64,000 nt of DNA from Rhodobacteraceae bacterium Alg231-04 (GTDB taxonomy: Bacteria > Pseudomonadota > Alphaproteobacteria > Rhodobacterales > Rhodobacteraceae). Location: positions 527,324 to 591,323 of the forward strand of contig FREY01000001.1 of NCBI GenBank assembly GCA_900143635.1. Direction: 5' to 3'. Made by a program: the position numbers and the translations under genes. This document shows positions 1 through 7,880 of this stretch, in pieces. Position 1 is the stretch's first letter; every line of letters starts with the position of its first letter. A model generated the notes under the pieces. That model was not told the DNA's origin. It searched no databases and worked only from the letters and a program-made list of their open reading frames with translations.

Positions 1-194
1 AGAAACAAAGCAATATCCTGATCTGTCAGAGCGGGCTGGCCGGACAGCTTCAGACTGACCGACACCGCCGCCCCAAGCAGCGGCGCGCTGATGCCCGCTG
101 CAATCAGCTGCAACAGGAAATACAATGGCAGGAAAACCGCGCTCTGCGCGAGAGCGGCACGGTAAGCCCGCAATACCTGAAACAAGGACGCCAT
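1..194 (-). CDS. Glycerophosphoryl diester phosphodiesterase membrane-domain protein, N-terminal fragment
   Basis: Only the first 64 or so codons lie in the window; the gene runs off the left edge. The minus-strand reading starts at ATG 194, directly after an in-frame TGA, so this start is fixed on the 5' side. The translation begins MASLFQVLRAYRAALAQSAV, then a hydrophobic stretch (about residues 18-45), then SGQPALTDQDIALF. This layout resembles the N-terminus of GDPD proteins with an extra membrane domain (PF10110), where a segment like 'SG..alsDqDI..F' follows the first membrane helix. Identification is by eye on a short fragment. It lies downstream of the DUF6173 gene on the same strand, across 189 bp containing two GC-rich hairpins. 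Confidence 0.5.
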   Translation of the reverse strand, partial: MASLFQVLRAYRAALAQSAVFLPLYFLLQLIAAGISAPLLGAAVSVSLKLSGQPALTDQDIALF

Positions 195-280
195 TCTTCA
201 CCCGTTACCGATCAATGGCTTCATATGAGGGGCAATTCTGCCCCCCGGCAAGGGGCAGCAGGCAATTGTACGGCAGCACC

Positions 281-318
281 GGCGCCGCGCCAGCGGCGCC
301 CGGCCCAACTGCGGGCCG
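281..318. repeat. Two tandem GC-rich hairpins
   Basis: GGCGCCGC (281-288) pairs with GCGGCGCC (293-300) across a 4-base loop. Immediately after it CGGCCC (301-306) pairs with GGGCCG (313-318). Neither arm is followed by a T-run on either strand, so they are not canonical terminators. They sit between the DUF6173 stop and the GDPD-like start and could attenuate or stabilise a shared transcript; that is inference. Confidence 0.4.
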
Positions 319-383
319 GGGTCTGGCACAGCCAGGCCACAACCGCAGGCGGGAGCGCGCCCCTCCCCGCGGTCGTCCCGACC

Positions 384-845
384 CTATTCTGCAGCCGTGT
401 CTGCCAGCCCCGTGGCCAGACGGAAGCCAATGCGCCGCGCCGGTTCGGCCGGAATCGCCTTGGGCAGGGCGCGCAGCATCACATTCAGCTGGCCCACATG
501 CTGCACCAGCTGGGTACGTGATCCGCCTTCGTCGCTGCCGTAAAAGGTAATGATGTCGGGATCGAAATAGCCCATGCCCTCGATCCGCAGCACGCCCGCG
601 TCTCCGCCGGCAAAGCCCATCGCCGCCTCATGTTCACCGTCCAGCTGCTTTTCAAAGTTCTGGATATAAAGGATCAGCCGCTCATAAGCCCAGCGCGCAG
701 CACTTTTGGCCTCAACCGGCTGGTTCAACTCTTCCGGCACCTTGTTCAGCGGCGCGCAGGCCTCAGGGTCGGCGTGGACTTCGTGCACGCAAGGCAGCAC
801 CGCTGCCTCCAGTGCCTCGGCCGAGGTTTTGATCTCTTCGCTCAT
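384..845 (-). CDS. DUF6173 family protein
   Basis: A 153-residue soluble protein with no signal peptide or membrane segment. The first 45 residues are variable and acidic. The core (about 48-145) contains ARWAYERLILYIQNFEKQLD, HEAAMGFAGGDAGVLRIEGMG and the region YFDPDIITFYG, ending with ARRIGFRLA. I recognise this as the conserved core of alphaproteobacterial proteins annotated DUF6173, which have no known function. Its start lies 25 bp from the stop of the upstream metallo-hydrolase gene, so it is probably the third gene of an operon behind the acyl-CoA dehydrogenase. A short C-terminal tail rich in Ala follows the core. Confidence 0.75.
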   Translation of the reverse strand: MSEEIKTSAEALEAAVLPCVHEVHADPEACAPLNKVPEELNQPVEAKSAARWAYERLILYIQNFEKQLDGEHEAAMGFAGGDAGVLRIEGMGYFDPDIITFYGSDEGGSRTQLVQHVGQLNVMLRALPKAIPAEPARRIGFRLATGLADTAAE

Positions 846-869
846 GCTGCCTCCCTGGCGGGGTGGAAA

Positions 870-1916
870 CTACCCCTTGCGCTGATATAGCCAGGCCCCG
901 TCCTCGCGCATCGTGCGCGTGGCAAGCCCTGTGTGATACAAGTGATTTACATGGGCTACGGCCTCGACCAAAGCAAGACCGTATTCGCCTTCGCCGATCG
1001 ATCGCTTGAACAGCGGCTTGAAACAGTCCGCCGCGGTTTTCGGCGTATCGAGGAACTCCATCAGCCGTTCCAGCGCGCCGTGATGATTGTCGATCAGCTG
1101 GCGCATCCGCAGTGGCAGGCGGGTGAACGGCAGCTTATGGCCGCCCAGCGCAAGGTGTTCAGGCTTGGCCAGCAGGGCCAACCGTTCGCAGGCCTCCAGC
1201 CATTCTGCCAGCGGATCGGCCATTGGTTCGGTGGCGTAGACGCCGATATTGGGCGAGATTGATGACAGTATCTGGTCTCCGGTGATCACCAGATTGTCAT
1301 CGCGGCTCCAGAAGGTCGCATGTTCCGGCGCATGGCCGTTGCCCATGTGAACATCCCAGTCACGCCCGCCCATGCGAAAGACATCGCCCTGCTGAATACG
1401 GGTAAAGCCCAGCGGCATGGGGTGAACTGTGTCGGCGAAATTGAAGGGGCGGTCACTGGCGCGTTTGGCATAGAATTCTGCATCCATACCAGCACTGCGG
1501 TAATAGGCGAGGGTTTCCTCGGGCCAGCTCTCCTGCACATCCAGCGTCAACATGCGAGCAAACAGCCAGGCGGTGCGGGTGGTGACCAGTTCTGCGCCAT
1601 ACTCGGTTTGAAACCAGCCGGCATTGCCGATGTGATCGGGATGGTGATGGGTGACCACCACACGGTTGATCGGCTTGCCCTGCAGCGGACCCGCCATCAG
1701 TTCCTGCCAGATCGCGCGGGTCTTGCGCGATGACATGCCGGTGTCGATCACCGTCCAGCCATCACCATCATCCAGCGCATAGACATTAACATGATCCAGC
1801 TTCATCGGCAGCGGCAGGCGCATCCACAGCACGCCTTGGGCCACTTCGATCGCCTCGCCCTGTGAGGGGGGATCTTCCCATGGGGTTTTCAGCGATACAG
1901 GGGGGACTGAAGCCAT
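870..1916 (-). CDS. MBL-fold metallo-hydrolase
   Basis: A 348-residue metallo-beta-lactamase-fold hydrolase. The metal-binding HxHxDH signature is THHHPDH with ligands at H90, H92, D94 and H95; further expected ligands are H195 or H199 in GHAPEH, D214 in ITGDQ, and a C-terminal GGH near residue 259. The region after about 270 forms a helical C-terminal domain typical of MBL hydrolases annotated as LACTB2-like or 'MBL fold metallo-hydrolase'. The substrate cannot be read from sequence. It starts 5 bp after the acyl-CoA dehydrogenase stop, so the two are cotranscribed, which makes a thioester or lactone substrate plausible (inference). Confidence 0.85.
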   Translation of the reverse strand: MASVPPVSLKTPWEDPPSQGEAIEVAQGVLWMRLPLPMKLDHVNVYALDDGDGWTVIDTGMSSRKTRAIWQELMAGPLQGKPINRVVVTHHHPDHIGNAGWFQTEYGAELVTTRTAWLFARMLTLDVQESWPEETLAYYRSAGMDAEFYAKRASDRPFNFADTVHPMPLGFTRIQQGDVFRMGGRDWDVHMGNGHAPEHATFWSRDDNLVITGDQILSSISPNIGVYATEPMADPLAEWLEACERLALLAKPEHLALGGHKLPFTRLPLRMRQLIDNHHGALERLMEFLDTPKTAADCFKPLFKRSIGEGEYGLALVEAVAHVNHLYHTGLATRTMREDGAWLYQRKG

Positions 1917-1921
1917 GGGGT

Positions 1922-3625
1922 TTATCCTGCCAATTCGTCGAGGGTGAGGGCAAAGGTGCCGTCTGCGCCAGCCGTGGCCGCAGCGAGCAGACCTGTGTGT
2001 TCGGGCAGCATGCGATTGATATAGAATCGGGCCAGTTTTTCGCGCGCGCCACCCGGTTCAACCATCGCTGCGCCAAGGTGGAAATGGCCGCCCAGGACGC
2101 GAGCAAAGGCCTTGAGGTAGGGAACCGCGCCGGCGAAACGGTCGTCCAGATTGCCCTGTTCCACCACCCAATCGGTGGCTTCACGCAAACTCTCGCAGGC
2201 CTGCCAGACCGCTTCAGCCATATTGGGATGGGTGGCACGGGCGCGTTCGGCCTGCTCCTCGATCTCATCCATCAGCCGGTTTGCCATCTCGCCGCCGTCC
2301 ATCATCTTGCGCGCCACAAGGTCCATGGCCTGAATGCCATTGGTGCCCTCATAGATCGCGGTGACGCGCACGTCCCGGTAATATTGCGCCGCGCCGGTTT
2401 CCTCGATATAGCCCATGCCGCCATGCACCTGCACGCCCGTCTCGGCGACGCGGATGCCGGTATCGGTGCCAAACGCCTTGGTGATCGGGGTCAGAAAAGC
2501 GGCGCGCGTCTTCCATTCCGCCTCGCCGGTGGCCTTGGCCATGTCGATGGCCACGGCATTGGACAACAGGATTGCACGGGCGGCAAAGACATCCGCCTTC
2601 ATCTCCATCAGCATGCGGCGCACATCGGCATGGCCTGCAATGGTGCTGGTCGGGGATTTCCCCTGCTTGCGCTCCATCGCATAGGCCAGCGCGTGCTGAT
2701 AGGCCCCTTCGGCGGCACCAATGCCCTGCCCGCCCACACCAAGGCGCGCGTTGTTCATCATGGTGAACATCGCCGCCATGCCGCCATGTTCCTTGCCGAC
2801 CAGCCAGCCGGTGGCGCCGTCATATTGCATCACGCAAGTGGGGGAGCCGTGCAGCCCCATCTTTTCCTCAAGGCTGACCACATTCAGGCTGTTGCGCACA
2901 CCGGGTTTGCCACTTTCATCCGGGATCAGCTTTGGCACCATGAAGAGCGAAATACCCTTGGTTCCCGCCACCCCGTCTGGCAGCCGCGCCAGCACCAGAT
3001 GGCAGACGTTTTCGGTGATGTCGTTGTCACCCCAGGAGATAAAGATCTTCTGGCCGGTAACTGCATAGGTGCCATCGCCGTTAGGCTCCGCCTTGGAGGA
3101 CAGCGCTCCCACATCCGATCCCGCCTGTGGTTCGGTCAGGTTCATGGTGCCGGACCATTCGCCGGAGATCATCTTGGGCAGATAGATCTCTTTCAGCTGA
3201 TCCGAGGCATGGGCCTCCAGCGCTTCGATCTGGCCCTGGGTCATCAGCGGCGACAGCTGCAGCGACAGGCAGGCGCCGGACATCATTTCGTTGACGGCGG
3301 TGGTCAGCGCCATCGGCAGCGCCATGCCGCCGTATTCCTGCGGCGCGCTCATGCCGATCCAGCCGCCGTCACCGATGGCTTTCAGACCCGCGCCATAACC
3401 GGGCGAAGTGCGCACCACACCGTTTTCAAGCTTTGCGGGTTCAATATCGCCACCACGGTTCAGCGGCGCGATCACCTCGTCGCACATCTTGCCCGCCTCG
3501 GTCAGAATGGCGCTGGCCAGATCTGCGTCTGCCTCGGCAAAAAGACCGGTGGCAGAGACCTGATCAAAGCCGGTCAGCTGCTTCAGGATGAACTCGTGAT
3601 CGGAAACGGGCGCGCGGTACGTCAT
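1922..3625 (-). CDS. Acyl-CoA dehydrogenase, DmdC-like long form
   Basis: A 567-residue FAD-dependent acyl-CoA dehydrogenase of the long type (N-terminal ACDH_N extension, core, and C-terminal extra domain), the architecture of 3-methylmercaptopropionyl-CoA dehydrogenase DmdC. Visible signatures are NLTEPQAGSDVGAL (FAD/substrate loop), VTGQKIFISWGDND, and the catalytic base in IYEGTNGIQAMDL (Glu near residue 426). Two ATGs are possible (3631 and 3625); the AGAGG element is correctly spaced only for 3625. It is the first gene of a minus-strand run with the MBL hydrolase and DUF6173 genes. Roseobacters carry several DmdC paralogues, so sequence alone does not decide between DMSP breakdown and ordinary fatty-acid oxidation. 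Confidence 0.88.
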   Translation of the reverse strand: MTYRAPVSDHEFILKQLTGFDQVSATGLFAEADADLASAILTEAGKMCDEVIAPLNRGGDIEPAKLENGVVRTSPGYGAGLKAIGDGGWIGMSAPQEYGGMALPMALTTAVNEMMSGACLSLQLSPLMTQGQIEALEAHASDQLKEIYLPKMISGEWSGTMNLTEPQAGSDVGALSSKAEPNGDGTYAVTGQKIFISWGDNDITENVCHLVLARLPDGVAGTKGISLFMVPKLIPDESGKPGVRNSLNVVSLEEKMGLHGSPTCVMQYDGATGWLVGKEHGGMAAMFTMMNNARLGVGGQGIGAAEGAYQHALAYAMERKQGKSPTSTIAGHADVRRMLMEMKADVFAARAILLSNAVAIDMAKATGEAEWKTRAAFLTPITKAFGTDTGIRVAETGVQVHGGMGYIEETGAAQYYRDVRVTAIYEGTNGIQAMDLVARKMMDGGEMANRLMDEIEEQAERARATHPNMAEAVWQACESLREATDWVVEQGNLDDRFAGAVPYLKAFARVLGGHFHLGAAMVEPGGAREKLARFYINRMLPEHTGLLAAATAGADGTFALTLDELAG

Positions 3626-3759
3626 GGGCATCCTCTTGTGTCTTCAGCATCAGTGCAGGCCACCTTGGCTTTGGCGGATGATGCCGGTAAAAGTCTGGGC
3701 TTGACCGATTACCTACCCAGCCGGTCGTTTATAGCAACCAAAACGCGGCGTCACAGCTT

Positions 3760-4710
3760 ATGTCCAGTGCTCAGAGTGAAATCCTCGGCCCCGATCAGGC
3801 CGGAACCGCCCGTGCGGCAGAGCTGCTGCGGATGGGCGCTCTCGTCGCCTTTCCGACCGAGACGGTCTACGGGCTGGGCGCCGATGCACGCAATGGCACG
3901 GCCGTGGCCAATATTTACGCCGCCAAGGGCCGTCCCGCGTTCAATCCGCTGATCGCCCATGTGGCCTCGGCCGCGGCTGCACAGCGCTATGTGGTTTGGA
4001 ATGATCTGGCCGAGGTGCTGGCGAACGCCTTCTGGCCCGGCCCGCTGAGCCTGGTTCTGCCGCTGAAAGAGGGGCATGGGATTTCCGGGCTGGTGACGGC
4101 TGGTCTTTCAACGTTGGCGGTGCGTGTGCCTGCCCATCCAGCCGCCCATGCCATACTGGAGGCACTGGACGGGCCGGTCGCCGCCCCGTCGGCAAATCCG
4201 TCCGGCGGCATCAGCCCGACCACTGCGGCCCATGTACTGGGCGGTCTGAATGGCAGGATCGCTGCGGTTCTGAATGATGGCCCCTGCGATGTTGGGTTGG
4301 AATCCACCATCATCGGTCTTGCCGGGAATCTGCCCATGCTGCTGCGCCCCGGCGGGCTGGCGGCAGAGGAGATCGAAGCCGTCCTCGGCCGCCCGCTGAT
4401 CACGCGCGACGCCACAGACCCGCTGACCGCCCCCGGTCAGCTGCTGTCGCATTATGCCCCGGACTCGGCGTTGCGCCTGAACGCGCAGGCAGGCGAAGGG
4501 GATGAGCTGTTTCTGGGATTTGGCCCGATGGACTGCGATCTGAACCTATCGGAGACAGGCGATCTGGCGGAGGCTGCGGCAAATCTGTTTGGCCATCTTC
4601 ACAGTCTGGACGGCCAGGGCCGTGCCATCGCCGTAGCACCGGTTCCCCACCACGGGCTGGGACAGGCGATCAATGACCGGCTGCAACGCGCCGCCGCCCC
4701 CAAGAGCTAA
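3760..4710 (+). CDS. tsaC: L-threonylcarbamoyladenylate synthase (Sua5/YrdC type)
   Basis: A 316-residue protein that makes threonylcarbamoyl-AMP from Thr, bicarbonate and ATP for the t6A37 modification of ANN-decoding tRNAs. The YrdC domain covers about residues 12-200: GALVAFPTETVYGLGADARN, AAKGRPAFNPLI and the SANPSGGISPT motif. A linker (PGQLLSHYAP) leads into a C-terminal Sua5 domain, making it the long Sua5 form rather than the short E. coli TsaC. It is divergent from the acyl-CoA dehydrogenase across about 130 bp that should hold both promoters. Confidence 0.93.
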   Translation: MSSAQSEILGPDQAGTARAAELLRMGALVAFPTETVYGLGADARNGTAVANIYAAKGRPAFNPLIAHVASAAAAQRYVVWNDLAEVLANAFWPGPLSLVLPLKEGHGISGLVTAGLSTLAVRVPAHPAAHAILEALDGPVAAPSANPSGGISPTTAAHVLGGLNGRIAAVLNDGPCDVGLESTIIGLAGNLPMLLRPGGLAAEEIEAVLGRPLITRDATDPLTAPGQLLSHYAPDSALRLNAQAGEGDELFLGFGPMDCDLNLSETGDLAEAAANLFGHLHSLDGQGRAIAVAPVPHHGLGQAINDRLQRAAAPKS

Positions 4711-4851
4711 CTGCCACCCGTTCATGCGGCCCCGACGGCCCCATTCACCTTTTGGGCAGGGCGCTGCCCCGCTGCCCTGACCTGCGCGGAGTATTCTCAC
4801 AAAGGCGAGTTTGAGCTGGAATTTGAAGCGCATTCCTTCAAGAGTTGGGGC

Positions 4852-5877
4852 ATGGAAAAACCAGAGACCCTTTTGCAGAGTTTCCCGCGCGCACGCCTTC
4901 TAAGGGCAGCAACCCCATTGGAACCCCTGTCCGGATTGTCGGAAGCACTTGATCTGGATCTCTGGATCAAACGGGATGATCTGACCGGGCTGGGGTTCGG
5001 CGGTAACAAGATCCGTCAGCTGGAGTATTATTTCGGCGCAGCCTTGGCCGAAGGCGCCGACACGATCCTGCTAACCGGCGCGGTTCAGTCCAATTACGTG
5101 CGCTGCGCGGCAGCGGTCGCCGCACAGCTGAACATGCGAGCCATCCTACAGCTTGAGGCACGCGTTCCCGACATGGGCACCACCTATCAGCAATCGGGCA
5201 ATGTGCTGCTGGATCGGCTGCTGGGTGCTGAGATCATATACTTCCCCGAAGGCGAAGACGAAGCGGGCGCTGATGCGGCCCTGCACGCCCGCGCACAGGA
5301 AGAGCGCCGCAAAGGCCACCGCCCTTATGTCATTCCTCTTGGGCTGAACAATCCACCGCGCGGTGCCCTGGGCTATATGAGGGCCGCAGAAGAGCTGCGC
5401 GCGCAGGCACCGGACTTTGATGCTATTGTCGTCGCTTCAGGCAGTGGGCTGACCCACGCTGGGCTACTGGCCGGGTTGCGACTGGACGGCTGCGATACCC
5501 CGGTCTGGGGCAGTTGCGTACGCCGTTCGGCGAGGGAACAGAGCGCCCGGCTGACTGAGGTGCACCAACGGCTTGCCGATCTATTGGGCTTGTCACAGGC
5601 CTTTGCGGCTACAGACATCCGTCTTTGGGACGGGGCGTTGGCACCGGGCTATGGCCAGCTTGGTGCAAACGCCGAGGCGGCCATTCGCATGATGGCGCAA
5701 CGCGAGGGGCTGTTTCTGGATCCGGTCTACACAGCCAAAAGCTTTGCCGCCGTGCCGGGTTTGCTAGCTGACGGGACATTGCGCCCCGGTATGCGTGTTC
5801 TGTTTGTACACACCGGCGGATTGCCAGCGCTGTTTGCCTATGAACAGGAACTGACGGCCGCGTTTGCGCCGGACTAG
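4852..5877 (+). CDS. D-cysteine desulfhydrase / ACC deaminase family PLP enzyme
   Basis: A 341-residue PLP enzyme of the tryptophan-synthase-beta fold. The substrate pocket region reads [21 protein letters not shown]53 in GGNK should form the internal aldimine with PLP, and [13 protein letters not shown] follows at about 79-90. C-terminal [12 protein letters not shown] is the usual end of the family. Members include D-cysteine desulfhydrase (DcyD), ACC deaminase and L-cysteate sulfo-lyase (CuyA); these cannot be separated reliably by eye, though the 'desulfhydrase-like' assignment is safe. Its TAG stop overlaps the stop codon of the convergent yqgE gene in a CTAG. Confidence 0.85.
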   Translation: MEKPETLLQSFPRARLLRAATPLEPLSGLSEALDLDLWIKRDDLTGLGFGGNKIRQLEYYFGAALAEGADTILLTGAVQSNYVRCAAAVAAQLNMRAILQLEARVPDMGTTYQQSGNVLLDRLLGAEIIYFPEGEDEAGADAALHARAQEERRKGHRPYVIPLGLNNPPRGALGYMRAAEELRAQAPDFDAIVVASGSGLTHAGLLAGLRLDGCDTPVWGSCVRRSAREQSARLTEVHQRLADLLGLSQAFAATDIRLWDGALAPGYGQLGANAEAAIRMMAQREGLFLDPVYTAKSFAAVPGLLADGTLRPGMRVLFVHTGGLPALFAYEQELTAAFAPD

Positions 5878-6431
5878 GCGTGACCGGCCGCCGCAGAGAG
5901 GCCCAACGGGTCCACGCCCAGCAAATTCAGCGCCGCAGCCCATTTGTCTTCGTCTTTCAGGGTGAAGATCAGCTCTTCCTCGGCGTCCACTGTCAGCCAG
6001 CCATTGAGACCGATCTCACCTTCCAGCTGACCGGGGCCCCAGCCCGCATAGCCCAGCATCATCAACAGCCGATCAGGGCCCTGATCGGCGGCGATATCTT
6101 CCAGAATATCCAGCGTTGCGGTCATGGAAAACTTATCCGAGACATGCAGGGAGTTCAGGCTCGCCTCGTAGTCCGGCGAATGCAGCACAAAACCGCGCTG
6201 GGTTTCGACCGGGCCGCCAAAGCGCACCGGCAGGCTGCCCGCGCCCTTGCCTTTGGGCGAAATATCAAGCTGATCCAGAAGGTCGCCCATCTGCACCTCT
6301 GGCGCCGTCTTGTTCACAATAAGCCCCATCGCGCCCTCGTCGCTGTGCGCGCACAGGAAAACGACGGAATGTTCGAACCGGGGATCCCCCATGCCGGGCA
6401 TGGCGATCAAAAGCTTGCCGGTGAGATCCAT
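5874..6431 (-). CDS. yqgE: YqgE/AlgH family protein
   Basis: A 185-residue protein of the YqgE/AlgH family (DUF179). The start was placed at ATG 6431 because [20 protein letters not shown] is the normal family N-terminus and an AGG-containing ribosome site (GGCAGGTGCAA) precedes it; an upstream ATG at 6533 would add 34 unconserved residues. Other hallmarks are [24 protein letters not shown] and [14 protein letters not shown]. The molecular function is not established; AlgH was named for an effect on alginate regulation in Pseudomonas. It converges on the desulfhydrase gene with a 4-bp overlap of the ends. Confidence 0.93.
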   Translation of the reverse strand: MDLTGKLLIAMPGMGDPRFEHSVVFLCAHSDEGAMGLIVNKTAPEVQMGDLLDQLDISPKGKGAGSLPVRFGGPVETQRGFVLHSPDYEASLNSLHVSDKFSMTATLDILEDIAADQGPDRLLMMLGYAGWGPGQLEGEIGLNGWLTVDAEEELIFTLKDEDKWAAALNLLGVDPLGLSAAAGHA

Positions 6432-6594
6432 TTGCACCTGCCTTTCCGCGCCAACCCCTTGTGCAGGCGCTTCTTTAAACAATGGCGCTGCAGACGGGCT
6501 CTGACAAGGGGCAGCGGGGTTTTCCTGTCGCACTGGCGGGGATCTGACGGTGACGTGACTTGGATTTCATGACCAAACAGCCCATGTAGAAGAC

Positions 6595-7410
6595 ATGATG
6601 AAGACCGCATTCTCAGTTTTGACCGCTGCCGCCCTTTGTGTTGCGGGGCTGGAACCGGCCTCGGCCGGAGGCCTGCCTGACCCGCTGGCTGAGCTGGAGG
6701 TGCTGGACGGTGGTCCCACCAAAGACGGCACCTATATGGCGGCGCTGCGCATCACCCTGCCGGAGGGCTGGAAAACATATTGGCGCGCGCCGGGCGATGC
6801 GGGCATTCCCCCGAGTTTCACCTGGCGCGGTTCCCGCAATATTGGTGATATCGACATCACCTGGCCAGCGCCCGAAGTCTTTGACAGCTCGGGCCTGCGT
6901 ACCATCGGCTATCACGACCAGCTGGTGCTGCCGGTCGAAATCACCCCGCAGAACCCGGCCAAGCCGGTGCGCCTGAAGGGGCAGATGGAGTTTGGCGTCT
7001 GCAAGGATGTCTGCGTGCCGTCGCAAGCGGGCTTTGATCACAGGATCGACCGGGACGCCGGGCGCAACCCGGCCATCGCCGCAGCCATGGCCAGCCGGCC
7101 CTTTTCCGCCAATGAAGCCGGGGTGACATCCGCCTCTTGTCGGCTGAGCCCCACCGCAGAAGGCTTCACCGTCGAGGCTCAGATCCGTATGCCCAGCGCG
7201 GGCGGGTCTGAGCTGGCAGTAATCGAACCCGGTGTGTCCGGCCTGTATCTTGCGGCCTCGCATACCGAACGGCGCGGGGCGGTTCTGCTGGCTTCGGCAG
7301 AGTTCCTGAACGACGGCGCTGAGGCGGTCGGGCTGAACCGTTCGGCCCTGCGCATCACCGTCTTGGGGCAAAACCACGCCGTTGACATCCGTGGCTGCAC
7401 GGCAGGATAA
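6595..7410 (+). CDS. Secreted DsbD alpha-domain-like protein (stand-alone)
   Basis: A 271-residue exported protein. An n-region, hydrophobic core and ASA-GG site near residue 24 make a signal peptide. The mature part resembles the periplasmic N-terminal domain of DsbD/ScsB-type reductases: LPEGWKTYWRAPGDAGIPP, GYHDQLVLPVEI, and the cysteine motif FGVCKDVCVPSQ with C136 and C140. Unlike full DsbD there is no transmembrane electron-transfer domain and no C-terminal thioredoxin domain. It may receive electrons from a separate CcdA/ScsB protein. The gene starts 163 bp from the divergent yqgE start and is followed 29 bp later by the NUDIX gene. Confidence 0.8.
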   Translation: MMKTAFSVLTAAALCVAGLEPASAGGLPDPLAELEVLDGGPTKDGTYMAALRITLPEGWKTYWRAPGDAGIPPSFTWRGSRNIGDIDITWPAPEVFDSSGLRTIGYHDQLVLPVEITPQNPAKPVRLKGQMEFGVCKDVCVPSQAGFDHRIDRDAGRNPAIAAAMASRPFSANEAGVTSASCRLSPTAEGFTVEAQIRMPSAGGSELAVIEPGVSGLYLAASHTERRGAVLLASAEFLNDGAEAVGLNRSALRITVLGQNHAVDIRGCTAG

Positions 7411-7439
7411 ACCCGGCCATCGGGCAACGGAGAAAACTC

Positions 7440-7880
7440 ATGCGAGCAACAGATGCGCCCATTCTGGGTGCAATAGCCGTGGTCTGGCATCAGGGGCGGG
7501 TGATCCTTGTTCAGCGCAAGAATGAGCCGAATGCAGGCTTTTGGGGGTTTCCCGGCGGCCATGTGGAACTGGGCGAGACCGCGACCGAGGCGGCGGTACG
7601 AGAGCTGGCCGAGGAAACCGGCGTCACTGCGCGCGCCGTTGAATACCTGACCAGCCTTGATGTGATCCTGCGCGACGCGCAGGGCGCGGTGCAGCGCCAG
7701 TACCACCTTGCCGCTGTCCTGTGTGAATACCAGACAGGTGATCCCGCGCCTGCCGATGACGCGCTGCAGGCGCAATGGCAAAAGGCCGAAACCCTTGCCG
7801 GGTCCGGCCTCTTGTTGCTTGACGGGGTGGCGGATGTTGCGCGGTTGGCTCAAGCGCGCTGGCGCGACCTCAGGGCGTAG
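7440..7880 (+). CDS. NUDIX hydrolase
   Basis: A 146-residue NUDIX enzyme. The 23-residue NUDIX box runs from G40 to V62 (GHVELGETATEAAVRELAEE and on), matching GX5EX7REUXEEXGU, where the glutamates bind Mg2+. It is preceded by WGFPGG. The start at ATG 7440 has a well-spaced GGAGAAAACTC ribosome site. The short size and the simple domain suggest an ADP-ribose or nucleoside-diphosphate-linked substrate, which sequence does not define. It probably shares a transcript with the DsbD-like gene. Its last 31 bp overlap the end of the convergent RND gene. Confidence 0.9.
   Translation: MRATDAPILGAIAVVWHQGRVILVQRKNEPNAGFWGFPGGHVELGETATEAAVRELAEETGVTARAVEYLTSLDVILRDAQGAVQRQYHLAAVLCEYQTGDPAPADDALQAQWQKAETLAGSGLLLLDGVADVARLAQARWRDLRA

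Noticed and set aside
1862-3952. Open frame of 696 codons antisense to the acyl-CoA dehydrogenase
   Set aside because: It overlaps the dehydrogenase and the start of tsaC and its composition is typical of a shadow frame; no recognisable motif.
4720-4790. Hairpin of GGGCAG and CTGCCC after tsaC as a terminator
   Set aside because: The stem is imperfect with several alternative pairings and no T-run follows on the sense strand.
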